From: JANXSF01 sp043745195
GTDB taxonomy: Bacteria; Acidobacteriota; Terriglobia; Bryobacterales; Bryobacteraceae
Reading direction: 5' to 3'
Length of the DNA stretch: 64,000 nucleotides
Assembly: GCA_043745195.1 (NCBI GenBank)
Contig: JAYTTF010000089.1
Coordinates: forward strand, 1 to 64,000
Shown: piece by piece, positions 34,581 through 43,856 of the stretch
Layout of the letters: every line of letters begins with the position of its first letter
How positions within the stretch are numbered: position 1 is the first letter of the stretch
Program-made: the position numbers and the translations under genes
Notes under the pieces: generated by a model
Databases searched by the model: none
Seen by the model: the letters and a program-made list of their open reading frames with translations, nothing else
Told to the model about the DNA's origin: nothing

Positions 34581-35379
34581 CTGCGCCCGCCGGTTTCCAT
34601 TGGAAGGTCTGGTGGTGGAGGTTCGTCCCGAATTAAGGGAAGTTTTGGTATCCCACAAAGCGGTTGACGGCTGGATGCCCGCCATGATCATGCCCTTTCA
34701 GATAAGCCCTCAACAGATGGCCGGACTCTATCCGGGGGCTCGTGTCAATTTTGAAATTGGAGTCACCAAGAGTCGAACAAGGGTTCGCAAGATGAAAATG
34801 ATGGAAAGTGCCCTTGACGGCATCAAGCTTGACGATGGTGAGGCACTGAAGCTTCCTCCGCCCGACAGCAAAGTTGCGTTGGGTTCAATGGTTCCGGACT
34901 TCACGCTAACCGATCAATCCGGGAACATGACAACCCTTTCGAGTTTCCGCGGAAGGACCGTGGTTGTTAATTTCATCTACACGCGCTGCCCTTTGCCAGA
35001 CGTATGTCCACGGCTATCGGCAGGGCTTGCTTTCCTTCAAAAGAAATTCTCGCAACGCATGGGAAAGGATCTGATTTTGCTTACAGTGACGTTGGACCCA
35101 ACTTACGATACAGTACCTGTTCTTTCCAACTACTCTGCAAGATGGCATGCTAGTAAGGATAGCTGGCGTTTTCTCACTGGCACCAGGCAACAGGTTGCCA
35201 AGGTGGCCGGTTATTTTGGATTGATCTATTGGGCAGAGGAAGATTCGCTGGTGCACAGCTCCGTAACCGGCATCCTTGGCCGCGATGGACGATTGGTTGC
35301 ACGCGTTGAGGGATCCCGTCATTCCGTTACGCAGTTGGCAGACTTGGTTTTAAATCAATTGGATGGAGGAAAAAAATAG
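34525..35379 (+). CDS. CusF-like and SCO1/SenC fusion lipoprotein
   Basis: I chose the GTG at 34525, ten bases after GGAG. It gives a lipoprotein signal of 19 residues ending at a lipobox Cys (FTSC). Residues 28-85 resemble the CusF copper-binding fold with VSHKAVDGWMPAMIMPF (His, Trp and Met ligands). From about residue 120 the thioredoxin-like SCO domain has MVPDFTLTDQSGNMTTLSSF, the Cys pair in YTRCPLPDVCPRLS and a later conserved His in LVHSSVTGILG. SCO proteins deliver copper to cytochrome oxidase. The Cys pair is spaced CX5C rather than CX3C, a variant also seen in other soil bacteria. An earlier start at 34399 would lie deep inside the methyltransferase gene and spoil the signal. Confidence 0.82.
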   Translation: MLRLNSLSFFVLIFCTFTSCARRFPLEGLVVEVRPELREVLVSHKAVDGWMPAMIMPFQISPQQMAGLYPGARVNFEIGVTKSRTRVRKMKMMESALDGIKLDDGEALKLPPPDSKVALGSMVPDFTLTDQSGNMTTLSSFRGRTVVVNFIYTRCPLPDVCPRLSAGLAFLQKKFSQRMGKDLILLTVTLDPTYDTVPVLSNYSARWHASKDSWRFLTGTRQQVAKVAGYFGLIYWAEEDSLVHSSVTGILGRDGRLVARVEGSRHSVTQLADLVLNQLDGGKK

Positions 35380-35380
35380 C

Positions 35381-37000
35381 ATGAGAAGTTTAATTGTTGT
35401 CGCGATCTTTGCCTTAGAGGGTTGGAGTCAAAGCAAACCGAAGGATATGTGCATGCCACCACCTTCTTCGGTTGCGCCGTCTTTGCCTGCGAAAATCATG
35501 ACGGGACAAGGCGAGGTTCACTTTCCCATTACAACCACCAGCACGGAAGCCCAAAAGTTCTTTGATCAGGGTATGGCTCAAATGCATTCGTTCTGGTCGC
35601 GTGAAGCGGAACGCAGCTTTCTGCAAGCCGCACAACTGGACCCTGAATCGCCCATGCCGCATTGGGGTGTCGCAATGGTCTCAGCCGGAGATTACCGCCC
35701 TCGCTTTCAACTCGACCAATTTCGTGACGCTATGGGCTTCCAGCCCCTTGCGCCTGAGCATCGCGCCATCCATGCCGCCGCCAAAGCCGCTGCCCTAGCT
35801 GCTGTTCCAGGCAAAGCCACCGAAGTGGAAAAAATGTACATTGCCTCAATTGTTGCGCGGCGCAATACGCAAGTGAAGAATGGGGATCTGGATTACGTGG
35901 CAGCGCTGAAAGAACTAATCCGTCGTTTCCCCAATGAAATTGAGGCTCGTACGATTCTTGCTCTGCAATCAATGGGCGGCTATGAACAGCCCGCACACAC
36001 TCCCCGCCCAGGAACAATGGAAGCCGTTGAACTGCTGCGGCAGTTGATGGTGGACGCCCCGGAACACCCTGGAGTTCATCATTACGTGATCCATGGCTGG
36101 GAAGGCTCGACGTTCGCCAAGGATGCTTGGTTGAGCTCGAAGAAATACTCCGAACTGGTCACCAACATTCCTCATGCCTTGCACATGCCCGGGCATATCT
36201 ACTCGCAAACAGGCAAGCTGGATGAGGCCCTGGAATCTTTCACAAAAGCCGCCGAAAATGAACGTTCCTACATGAACGGCGATGCTCTATACGGCAATTC
36301 CCACCATGGCCATAACATGCATTACCTGGCCACCGTGGCTACTTACAAAGGGGACTATGAAAAGGCCTTCGAAGCCGCACGTGAACTTCTGGCCATTTCA
36401 GAGAATCCGCGCGAAGCTTCCGCGTTGGACAATTTCCAGACTTCCTACAAGCAGGGCTGGTTTGCCATGTTGCGGGGCTTGGTGGAATCGGAACGTTGGG
36501 ACGACATTCTATCGGGTAAGATGCTTCCTGAAATCAACAAGCCACGTCAGCAGGCTTGGCGTCATTGGGCACTGGGGTTAGCTCAAGCAGGGAAGGGAAA
36601 CGCAACGGCGGCGACCGGCGAGCTAGCGCAGTTAACCGCCGCGATCGGGGAATACACAAGCCGCTTGAAACTTGCCGCTCCAGAAGAGCTGTTAGTTGCC
36701 AAGCAAGAACTGGAAGCTCATATTCTGGTGGCCAAAGGCAAATTGAAGAAGGGTCTAAAGTTACTTGGAAAAGCAGCTTCCGCGCAGCGCGCGCTTCGCT
36801 ATACTGAGCCACCGTGGTATCCACGTCCCATCTCAGTGGTCGTTGGCGGAGTTTCCTTAAAGAATGGCAAGTTAAAGGAAGCAGAAGCCGCTTTTAAAAT
36901 TGCACTTGAGGAAATTCCAGCCTGGAATAGAGCGGAACGGGGTATCAAAGTTGCGCAAGATGGTTTGCGTCCCCGCGACAAAGTTGTTGTTGGGTTTTAA
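35381..37000 (+). CDS. Secreted tetratricopeptide-repeat protein
   Basis: A 539-residue protein with a signal peptide (MRSLIVVAIFALEGWSQS) chosen by the ATG at 35381, two bases after the SCO stop and preceded by GGAGG. A Met-rich patch (DMCMPPPSS) follows the signal. TPR-like helix pairs begin with AQKFFDQGMAQMHSFWSREAERSFLQAAQLDP near residue 55-85 and recur near 275-300 (YSQTGKLDEALESFTKAAEN) and at the end (LKEAEAAFKIALEEIPAWNR). The His-rich middle (HPGVHHYVIHGW, HALHMPGH) is typical of this acidobacterial family. It is co-transcribed with the copper lipoprotein, so a role in copper handling is possible but unproven. Confidence 0.72.
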   Translation: MRSLIVVAIFALEGWSQSKPKDMCMPPPSSVAPSLPAKIMTGQGEVHFPITTTSTEAQKFFDQGMAQMHSFWSREAERSFLQAAQLDPESPMPHWGVAMVSAGDYRPRFQLDQFRDAMGFQPLAPEHRAIHAAAKAAALAAVPGKATEVEKMYIASIVARRNTQVKNGDLDYVAALKELIRRFPNEIEARTILALQSMGGYEQPAHTPRPGTMEAVELLRQLMVDAPEHPGVHHYVIHGWEGSTFAKDAWLSSKKYSELVTNIPHALHMPGHIYSQTGKLDEALESFTKAAENERSYMNGDALYGNSHHGHNMHYLATVATYKGDYEKAFEAARELLAISENPREASALDNFQTSYKQGWFAMLRGLVESERWDDILSGKMLPEINKPRQQAWRHWALGLAQAGKGNATAATGELAQLTAAIGEYTSRLKLAAPEELLVAKQELEAHILVAKGKLKKGLKLLGKAASAQRALRYTEPPWYPRPISVVVGGVSLKNGKLKEAEAAFKIALEEIPAWNRAERGIKVAQDGLRPRDKVVVGF

Positions 37001-37021
37001 GCGGGCATTTAAAAACAAAAA

Positions 37022-37055
37022 GGCGACGAGCACTCGGAGGAAGACACTCGTCGCC
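37022..37055 (+). other. Nine-base-pair hairpin downstream of the TPR gene
   Basis: GGCGACGAG at 37022-37030 pairs with CTCGTCGCC at 37047-37055 around a 16-base loop, 22 bases after the TPR stop. No T-run follows, so it is more likely a transcript-end stabiliser than the terminator itself, which lies further downstream at 37166. Confidence 0.45.
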
Positions 37056-37165
37056 AGGTCAGTTCTAAGTTCGTCGCTAGGACGATGGGACCCGACCAAG
37101 ACCAATATCATAGTACTACAATCACGTCACAAAAGGAAGTACTGAATCCCCTCAAATAGCACTTT

Positions 37166-37191
37166 TGTGGGTAGTGCTACCCACATTTTTT
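37166..37191 (+). terminator. Intrinsic terminator of the PIG-L to TPR gene run
   Basis: TGTGGGTAG at 37166-37174 and CTACCCACA at 37177-37185 form a perfect inverted repeat, directly followed by TTTTTT. The order stem, then T-run works for the plus strand and closes the gene run that ends at 37000. The remaining bases up to 37321 hold no visible gene. Confidence 0.7.
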
Positions 37192-37321
37192 CTAGTACTT
37201 TTCCCGCAGAGGTTCATATTTCTCTGGGGGAATGGGAAAGAAAGGCAAATGTAGATGAGAAAAGGCCTCCTTGCTAGGTTGCCCTGGTTATCGGTTATCA
37301 GAGATGGGGAGGGGTGGCGGA

Positions 37322-37798
37322 TCAGTTGGCAGATACGGACTGGATCGCAAGTACCGGATCCTCAGTGGGTGAGGCTGGTAGGGGTTGCAGTCCATCTACG
37401 GTCACAATTTGTCCGGGACTAAGCTGCTTTTCAATGCTTTCAGAAAATGAGGAAAGGACGAATCGTTGATTGCTTCCCTCAAGCATGAAAATCCAAATAC
37501 CATGCTCTTTTGTTGCGCGACCCCGTGCCCGGATCTTCGCTTCCTTCGGAGTAAAACCGACACCTTTTAGGTCATCTCTGATTCTGTCGATTCGAATCGT
37601 GTTTCCATCCAGCAATTCAAGGGAAAGCAGGTTCTTTTCGGGTTTCAACTCGACGGTCTTCACCCCGCGCAGGCGTTTGAGTCTTGCCTCAAGGCCGGTT
37701 ACACAGGAGGCGCAATCCATGCCGGAAACAGTCATTTGAACGCTGATAAGCTCAGCGCGCAGCGAAAGTATTGTCATCAGCCCGAGAATGAACTTCAC
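37322..37798 (-). CDS. Secreted heavy-metal-associated domain protein
   Basis: A 158-residue protein with a short signal peptide (residues 1-15) and an HMA domain at about residues 18-85: MTVSGMDCASCVTGLEARLK, whose CxxC binds one soft metal ion such as Cu(I) or Hg(II), then RLRGVKTVELKPEKN. The C-terminal half (about 90-158) has beta-rich wording with no recognised motif. It is the last gene of a minus-strand run after the TonB gene and a hypothetical gene, 18 bases downstream of the latter. Confidence 0.78.
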   Translation of the reverse strand: MKFILGLMTILSLRAELISVQMTVSGMDCASCVTGLEARLKRLRGVKTVELKPEKNLLSLELLDGNTIRIDRIRDDLKGVGFTPKEAKIRARGRATKEHGIWIFMLEGSNQRFVLSSFSESIEKQLSPGQIVTVDGLQPLPASPTEDPVLAIQSVSAN

Positions 37799-37816
37799 GG
37801 TTATGATTTTGACACG

Positions 37817-38905
37817 TTACTTGCCGTTTGTCAGTGCTTGCAAAGCTTCTTTTCGTTTCTCTTCTTCCGACGCGCCATTAGTCTGACCCAAGCCTAGTGC
37901 CTGCAATGCCTCTGCCCGTCTCCTGGCAGTATCTTCAGGTTTTGGCGATGGGCCGGCTACTTCCACAGCGGGTTTTGCAATTGCTGGTAACACTCTAGCG
38001 GTTGGAATGGGAGTGGCCTTGGGTTCAACCTTAGCCGCAGGCCGATTCCATAAAAAAAACTTCATTTCTCTTTGAACTTCTGGAGGAGTAACTCTGATTG
38101 CCCCCTGAGCACGGGTAGAGTTAGAGATCATCCACGACCCAATAAAGCTAACAACAACAGCGGCGGCAACTCCAATTAACATCTTGCGTCGGCTTTGCCC
38201 ACCCTCGTCTTCTCCGCTAACAATGTTAATGCTGCTTTCATCGTAATTCTGCTTCGTTTGTGACCACAGAATCGGGATCTCATCCTCTTTTTTTGTGGTG
38301 GTTGTCCGTTCCAGCTGTTCGAAAAGTTTTGACGTCTGCAGGTAGATCAGATAATCTTTTTCGGCAATGGAAGGGTCTGCCAATAAGTCTGGAAATACGC
38401 TCTCGGCTGTAACAATGGCACTACCCCAGGGAGCGAAAGAAGCTGTTGGGGAAAGTCGGGCCGCCCCGAATCCATCCACTATATGGGCTCCGCTCACAAT
38501 GGTCGTTGTAGTCAGATTTTCCCAACCCGTCGCTGCATTCGGTTGTTTTTGCAAAAGCCAACATAGTAAGGGAATTTGCTCCCGTGATTTTTCAATCAAG
38601 GCCATGTCGGTCATAGAATCAAGCAGGTTTACATTGAGATATTCCAGGTACAGCGAACGTTTCCCTACATTGGTTATCTGAAGGTATAAGCAAATCACCC
38701 CATCCGGGTAGTGCTTCGCCTTTTCCACTGCTGAGGTTATGTTCTGGGCCGATTCAGTGCGATTCCGCATAATCTGAGGCCATTGAGAGACGGCTGCTAA
38801 ACGAAGAGTGTCAAGCTCACTCCTATGCAGCGTTTGCCCAACGGTGACTCCAACCTGGATCAGCTTTCCAGGTGCGCGAAGATAGGTCATTCCCTTGTTG
38901 TTCAT
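37817..38905 (-). CDS. Hypothetical single-pass membrane protein
   Basis: A 362-residue protein I do not recognise. Residues 1-235 form a mixed, probably cytoplasmic or ligand-binding domain (VICLYLQITNVGKRSLYLEY; the spacing suggests a beta-rich fold related to caspase-neighbour DUF4384-like domains, weak). One membrane helix lies near 242-262 (MLIGVAAAVVVSFIGSWMIS). The C-terminal tail is rich in Pro, Ala and Lys and ends with twice-repeated EALQAL (RRRAEALQALGLG and KRKEALQALTNGK). It stands between the TonB gene (11 bases upstream) and the HMA gene, so it is part of that operon. Confidence 0.45.
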   Translation of the reverse strand: MNNKGMTYLRAPGKLIQVGVTVGQTLHRSELDTLRLAAVSQWPQIMRNRTESAQNITSAVEKAKHYPDGVICLYLQITNVGKRSLYLEYLNVNLLDSMTDMALIEKSREQIPLLCWLLQKQPNAATGWENLTTTTIVSGAHIVDGFGAARLSPTASFAPWGSAIVTAESVFPDLLADPSIAEKDYLIYLQTSKLFEQLERTTTTKKEDEIPILWSQTKQNYDESSINIVSGEDEGGQSRRKMLIGVAAAVVVSFIGSWMISNSTRAQGAIRVTPPEVQREMKFFLWNRPAAKVEPKATPIPTARVLPAIAKPAVEVAGPSPKPEDTARRRAEALQALGLGQTNGASEEEKRKEALQALTNGK

Positions 38906-38916
38906 TCTTTCAATTC

Positions 38917-39864
38917 CTAATTGGAAACCGGCTTAAAGTTAACTTCTACTACCGTCGAGGAAGGCACCGATTTTCCATCCAGTTTTGCTGGGCTGTACTT
39001 CCAGCGTTTAATGGAGTCTTCTGCGGCGCCAGATAGAACCGGGTGTCCAGATAAGGTCTTAACTTTGGTTACCAAACCCTTGTCATCAATTGTCACTTCG
39101 CAGCGGACGGTGCCGGCAATTTTTTCGCGCTTTGCTAAAGCCGGGTAAACCAATTCCTCGCGTTTCAACAACGTGGCTTGGGTGATGATTTTAGCAGCCG
39201 ATTGAAGAGGCTGCTGAGGAACTTCCGGTTTTGGTGCTGGTGGCGGAGGAACCAAGGGCATCGGCGTCTGTATTGCCGGCATCTGTTGCACCACTGGCTG
39301 AACTTGCACCGGAGTTGGCGAAGGCGCAGGCGGCGGTTGCTTCAGCAACAAGACTCCGATTAAAGCCCGATTCCCACCAGCATTTTCAATCGCTTTCGCA
39401 CTTTCCTGCGTCAAAGAAAATTGAATGCCCCTTTTCTCAACAACTCTTTCCAGCACCGCTGGGGTTACTCCACCTTTCAAATGATTGACAAGCTCGTCTT
39501 GCGTCAAAGCCCCGCCATTCGACAACTTCGCCACCTGCGCAGCTTCCAACTCGGCTGGGGTTGGCTTGGGCGGCTCTGGCAAACGGTAGTTGCTGGCAAT
39601 AGCTTCAACCACGGAACGCTCCAATCCGGTCTTCAAAAGACTGGATCGATCATCGTCCGATAGCCTGAAGTCCACCCCCAATGTGCTCACATACGAGGAA
39701 AGTTCCTGGTTGGACAACCCGCCAATCTGGATGGCTTTAAAAAGACCTTCCTTTGAAATGGGGCGTTGCGTTTGCGAGTTTGCCGACGGGGCAAATATCA
39801 TGGTTATCGCCACCGTAACCAAGGTGTTGATGAGGATGGTTCGCTGCAAATTTTTGGTGTTCAT
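38917..39864 (-). CDS. TonB-like energy transducer protein
   Basis: A 315-residue protein with an N-terminal signal or anchor (about residues 8-30). Two repeated helical segments in 35-175 follow (GLSNQELSSYVSTLGVDFRL and ALTQDELVNHLKGGVTPAVL are alike). Then comes a Pro-rich linker of about 55 residues (PPPAPSPTPVQ through APKPEVPQQ), and the C-terminal TonB domain (about 235-312) with LVYPALAKREKIAGTVRCEV and SGAAEDSIKRWKYSPAKLDG. The TonB_C domain normally contacts outer-membrane receptors. The N-terminal repeats are unusual. No ExbB/ExbD gene is in the window. Confidence 0.8.
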   Translation of the reverse strand: MNTKNLQRTILINTLVTVAITMIFAPSANSQTQRPISKEGLFKAIQIGGLSNQELSSYVSTLGVDFRLSDDDRSSLLKTGLERSVVEAIASNYRLPEPPKPTPAELEAAQVAKLSNGGALTQDELVNHLKGGVTPAVLERVVEKRGIQFSLTQESAKAIENAGGNRALIGVLLLKQPPPAPSPTPVQVQPVVQQMPAIQTPMPLVPPPPAPKPEVPQQPLQSAAKIITQATLLKREELVYPALAKREKIAGTVRCEVTIDDKGLVTKVKTLSGHPVLSGAAEDSIKRWKYSPAKLDGKSVPSSTVVEVNFKPVSN

Positions 39865-40014
39865 TGTCTGTTACCGCTTTGGCTATGAATGAACTATAAA
39901 GCAGATTTTGTCAGCTATCAATCCAGCAATTAACCGTACTCCGCTGGGCACTGTGTCTAAACTCTAAGTAAGCCTAAGGAAAGTTACCTACCGGCGTGAT
40001 ACTATTTTTCCAAT

Positions 40015-41262
40015 ATGTTCAAGCTACTCTTACTTGCGGCAACTTTTCAGACTCTGGCCTTTCCGCAGTCTGATTTCCATCTAAGGTCCGGTGACGTGGT
40101 CGTCTTTTATGGCGATAGTATCACCGATCAAAAAATGTACACCGTGATGGTGGAAACCTACGTTCGCACGCGCTTCCCCAAACTGAATGTGAAATTCGTA
40201 CATTCCGGATGGGGTGGCGACACCGTGAATGGAGGTGGCGGTGGTGGCATTGACGAACGTCTGAAGCGAGACGTGATCCGCTATAAACCCACCGTGATGA
40301 CCATTATGCTGGGCATGAACGATGGCCGCTACCGTGCCTTTGATCAGAACATCTTCGAGACTTATTCCAAAGGCTACGAACACATCCTGGACGTAATGAA
40401 AAGAACGCTCCCCGAACTCCGCGTCACCTTGGTTCAACCGTCACCCTATGACGATGTTACCCGCGCTCCCACATTTACCGGGGGCTACAATGCGGTGCTT
40501 CTAAAGTTTAGTGACTACCTGAAAGAACTCTCCACAAAAAGAGGCACCACTTTGGCTGACCTCAACCACCCTTTAGTCAGCGTACTGGAAAAAGCCAAAA
40601 TGAATGATGAAAAAGGGGCTCAAGCGATTGTTCCCGACCGTGTCCATCCTGGATGGGGCGGCCACTTGATCATGGGGCAGTCTTTGCTGCGTGCCTGGAA
40701 TGCACCTAGTCTGGTTTCAAGCGTGGAAATTGACGGGAAGGCTGGGCGTCTGCAATCTTCTTCAAAAACACAGGTCAGCGAATTGGTGTCAGGAACTGAC
40801 GGCTACCACTGGAAACAGAACGATGAGTCGCTGCCCATGCCGTTGCCAGTTCCAGCAACCTTGCCCGGCCTGATGCTGGCCGTGAAATCTTCCGATTTTC
40901 AAGCATCGATGAACAGGCAGATTCTACAGGTTAAAAATGCCATTGCCGCAAAGTATCAATTGAAAATCAATGGAGCCAGCGTGGGTGAATTTACAGCTGC
41001 TGAACTTACGCAAGGAATCAACCTGGCGGAAAAGGAAACTCCAATGATGAAGCAGGCGCGCGAAGTGTTCGCGCTAACGGTGAAGCGCACAAACATTCAC
41101 AACATGCGATGGCGTCAATTAGAGATCCCCATGGGCTCGGAAAATTTGGGCAGCTTACCATCTATTCTGGACAGCCTGAATGAATTGCGGGACGAACTGG
41201 AAGCGCGCCAGATTGCAGCGGCGCAACCGGGCTCAACCCGTTACGATCTGATTGCGCAATAA
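40015..41262 (+). CDS. Secreted SGNH/GDSL-family hydrolase
   Basis: A 415-residue protein with a signal peptide (MFKLLLLAATFQTLAFPQS). It has the four SGNH blocks: GDSITDQKMY with the nucleophile Ser, HSGWGGDTVNG with block II Gly, IMLGMNDGRY with block III Asn, and DRVHPGWGGH with the block V Asp and His. Such enzymes hydrolyse acyl esters, often on plant or microbial polysaccharides. The C-terminal 190 residues extend beyond the core and may be a second domain. Short gap of 176 bases to the HU gene without a clear feature. Confidence 0.88.
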   Translation: MFKLLLLAATFQTLAFPQSDFHLRSGDVVVFYGDSITDQKMYTVMVETYVRTRFPKLNVKFVHSGWGGDTVNGGGGGGIDERLKRDVIRYKPTVMTIMLGMNDGRYRAFDQNIFETYSKGYEHILDVMKRTLPELRVTLVQPSPYDDVTRAPTFTGGYNAVLLKFSDYLKELSTKRGTTLADLNHPLVSVLEKAKMNDEKGAQAIVPDRVHPGWGGHLIMGQSLLRAWNAPSLVSSVEIDGKAGRLQSSSKTQVSELVSGTDGYHWKQNDESLPMPLPVPATLPGLMLAVKSSDFQASMNRQILQVKNAIAAKYQLKINGASVGEFTAAELTQGINLAEKETPMMKQAREVFALTVKRTNIHNMRWRQLEIPMGSENLGSLPSILDSLNELRDELEARQIAAAQPGSTRYDLIAQ

Positions 41263-41438
41263 CTCATGACTACGGAGATCAATTGTCAGAAGCCCTTGCA
41301 CGGATAAAATTGCATGGAGCTTCTATTACGGAATGCATTGGATCTTCGGCGGGCAAATTACCCACCGGAGATCCTCAGCGCGTGTCTAGGCAACAGTTGG
41401 TTCAGACGCTTCTAAAGCAAGCTATTTTGAGTTCTGGC

Positions 41439-41777
41439 TTAGTCTTTCGGTCCGCTGCCGTTTTCGTTGACAATGCGCAGCAGTTCCTTGGCGGGCTTAA
41501 AGCGCCCTACTCTTTTTTCAGGAACGTCCACCCTCTCGCCCGTCTTCGGATTGCGCCCGGTTCTGGCCTTTCTTTCTCTTGAAAAGAATACGCCAAACCC
41601 CCGTACTTCAATGCGTTCACCGACGGATAAAGATTTCACCATTCCGCCAAACATGCCATCCAGGACGTGTTGGGAATCGGTTAAGGTAAGCTCACAAACT
41701 CTGCTGATTTCACGAATCAGATCCTCTTTTGTGAGAACCGATTTCGCTTGGGCTTGCGCCCCGGCTTCTGCTGACAT
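41439..41777 (-). CDS. HU/IHF family DNA-binding protein
   Basis: A 112-residue nucleoid protein. The HU fold covers about residues 15-105: LTKEDLIREISRVCELTLTD, VKSLSVGERIEVRGFGVFFS, then the DNA-contacting arm RERKARTGRNPKTGERVDVP and KRVGRFKPAKELL. The start is ATG 41777, which has GGGGGAAAT just upstream; a longer frame to 41834 lacks such a site. HU/IHF proteins bend DNA in replication, recombination and, for some CRISPR systems, leader recognition during spacer integration. The last role is only a known possibility here. Confidence 0.93.
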   Translation of the reverse strand: MSAEAGAQAQAKSVLTKEDLIREISRVCELTLTDSQHVLDGMFGGMVKSLSVGERIEVRGFGVFFSRERKARTGRNPKTGERVDVPEKRVGRFKPAKELLRIVNENGSGPKD

Positions 41778-41930
41778 ATTTCCCCCAAATGTGGTTTCGA
41801 ACGCCGTTACTAGAACATAATGAAATCCAAACATGGATTTCGACAGCGTACACGAAGCTAAGGGGGGTACAGCTAAAACTCAACAACTAAACTAAGCTGG
41901 TTTTAATAGTCTTAGGTATATTACCACGGA

Positions 41931-41995
41931 ATTATTAATAATCAAGCAATATCATCAAGCAATTTTGAATTTGATACGATACAACGCAAATTTGC
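41931..41995. promoter_or_regulatory. Palindrome-rich upstream region of the nitrite/sulfite reductase gene
   Basis: Within 65 bases there are two perfect palindromes, ATTATTAATAAT at 41931-41942 and GCAAATTTGC at 41986-41995, and a direct repeat ATCAAGCAAT at 41941-41950 and 41954-41963. The stretch is AT-rich and lies 80-150 bases ahead of the reductase start, a typical place for regulator sites. I cannot name a regulator. Confidence 0.4.
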
Positions 41996-42076
41996 ACGAC
42001 CCGTCATTCTGGTACCCTAGAGATTGCAGTAGTGTTGGATAAATGGTAATCTCGATAGAGAAATAGGAGATTGAAA

Positions 42077-43849
42077 TTGGAAGACCTAGTTCTCCATACA
42101 AGCCCCGCCGTTGAGGCACAATTTAACCAAACCGTGGAAGCCGACATCACGGCCTTTGAAGCAGTGGCTAAGGAATTCACCGCCAGCAAGCTTACTCCGG
42201 ACGCTTTCCGGCCGCACCGCTTGCGACGAGGTGTCTACACGCAGCGTCAGGAAGGCGTGCATATGATTCGAACCAAGATTCCTGGTGGAATCTTGACGGC
42301 GGATCAAATGGATTGTCTGGCCGAATGCTCCGATGAATTTGCCGGCGGCAAAGGGCACCTCACCACTCGTCAAAACATGCAGTATCACTTCGTACCGCTG
42401 CCTCAAGTTGCTCCCCTTCTTCGAAAGTTAGCTGCGGGCCGGTTGACCACTCGTGAGGCCTGCTACAACACAATTCGCAACATCACCGCCAGTCCGTTAT
42501 CGGGTTTGCGTGGCGACGAAGTTTTCGACGTTCAACCCTATGCCCGGCAAACTGCGTTCGCCTTCCTGCACAAGGAAGCCTACGATTCCATGCCGCGTAA
42601 GTTCAAGATTGCTTTCTACACCGGCGGTGCCAAAGATGATATGGCATTGGCCATTCACGACGTCGGTTGCACGGCTGTAATCAAAGATGGCAAGCGCGGT
42701 TTTCGCCTTGTAGTTGGCGGCGGCCTTGGCCCCATGCCAGTGGAAGCGCGCCTGCTTGACGAATTCCTTCCTACTGAACTTTTGATCCCCCGCATTGAAG
42801 CCATTCTTCGCCTGTTCAATAAACACGGCAACCGTAAGAACAAGAATCTGGCTCGCTTGAAATTTGTGCTGCGCGATCGTGGTTGGGATTGGGTGAAGGA
42901 AAACATTGAAACTGAATATGCCGAAATTTTGAAAGGCGGCGGCGTGGCAATTCCCACCGCCATTCCTGAAAATTTCGCAGGCTTTCAAACTATGGCTCCA
43001 CCACTTGGTACTGGTGCGAATCTACCCATCATCGGTGCAAGTTCTGTAGACCCGGAACTGGATCGCTGGCTTGAAACCAATGTGGAAGAGCAACGTCAAC
43101 CAGGATATTCCATTGTCACGGTGCGCACCCGGCAAGGCAATCTCACCGCAGAACAAATGCGTGGCTTAGCTCGCATTGCTCGCGATGCCGGCGATAGCTA
43201 TTTGCGCGTTTCCATTATGCAGAACGTCTATCTGGCTTACGTGCCGGTTCACAATCTGCGTCGCGTCTATTCAGCACTGCGGACCTTGGGTCTGGCCGAA
43301 GCTGGTGCGCATGAAATCACGGATACGCTGACCTGCCCAGGTGCCTATTCCTGCAATCTGGCATTGACCAAATCAATGAACCTGGGTGCGGCGCTGAGTG
43401 CATCCACCGCGAAATATAAGGATGCCGGCGTGAAGCAGCTTTCCATCCACATCAGCGGTTGCCCCAACGCCTGCGGACAGCATTGGACTGCTGATTTAGG
43501 ATTCTTCGGTAATTCGCGAAAGATCAACGGTCGAGAAGTGCCCTACTACTTAATGATGTTGGGTGGCGGAATTGACAAGGACGGAGTAATGCGTTTTGGA
43601 GCCATGGTGCAAAGCTTGCCGGCAAGACTAACCACCATTGCCGTTGACCGCGTTCTGGAACATTTCATGAAGGATCGTCATGCCGGCGAATCTTTCCGCG
43701 ATTACGTCCTTCGCAACAAAATCGGTTTCTTCAAGGAATTGACTGCGGACTTGGTGAAGCCCTTGGAACTGAGCGACGAGATGTGCATGGATTGGGGCGA
43801 TGATGTTGCCTATTCCCTACAACTAGGCCGCGGCGAGTGCGCCAGCTAG
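42077..43849 (+). CDS. Siroheme-dependent nitrite/sulfite reductase
   Basis: A 590-residue cytoplasmic enzyme with the duplicated ferredoxin-like and siroheme domains of assimilatory nitrite/sulfite reductases. RTKIPGGILTADQMDCLAE and GHLTTRQNMQYHFVPL lie in the first half, with matching NLTAEQMRGLA in the second. The [4Fe-4S]-siroheme ligands are the pairs in LTCPGAYSCNLALTKS and HISGCPNACGQHW near residues 425-470. It reduces nitrite to ammonia or sulfite to sulfide by six electrons; sequence does not decide between them. I chose the TTG at 42077, six bases after AGGAGA. A TTG at 42071 would touch the ribosome-binding site. A strong terminator follows at 43857. Confidence 0.87.
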   Translation: MEDLVLHTSPAVEAQFNQTVEADITAFEAVAKEFTASKLTPDAFRPHRLRRGVYTQRQEGVHMIRTKIPGGILTADQMDCLAECSDEFAGGKGHLTTRQNMQYHFVPLPQVAPLLRKLAAGRLTTREACYNTIRNITASPLSGLRGDEVFDVQPYARQTAFAFLHKEAYDSMPRKFKIAFYTGGAKDDMALAIHDVGCTAVIKDGKRGFRLVVGGGLGPMPVEARLLDEFLPTELLIPRIEAILRLFNKHGNRKNKNLARLKFVLRDRGWDWVKENIETEYAEILKGGGVAIPTAIPENFAGFQTMAPPLGTGANLPIIGASSVDPELDRWLETNVEEQRQPGYSIVTVRTRQGNLTAEQMRGLARIARDAGDSYLRVSIMQNVYLAYVPVHNLRRVYSALRTLGLAEAGAHEITDTLTCPGAYSCNLALTKSMNLGAALSASTAKYKDAGVKQLSIHISGCPNACGQHWTADLGFFGNSRKINGREVPYYLMMLGGGIDKDGVMRFGAMVQSLPARLTTIAVDRVLEHFMKDRHAGESFRDYVLRNKIGFFKELTADLVKPLELSDEMCMDWGDDVAYSLQLGRGECAS

Positions 43850-43856
43850 ACTTGCT

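Noticed and set aside
37022..37055. The 9-bp hairpin as the terminator of the TPR gene
   Set aside because: No T-run follows; the structure at 37166-37191 has both a perfect stem and a T-run.
41283..41582. TTG-started frame of 99 codons with GGAG upstream, after the SGNH gene
   Set aside because: More than 140 bases lie antisense to the HU gene, and the product has no recognisable motif. A short real peptide before 41439 cannot be excluded.
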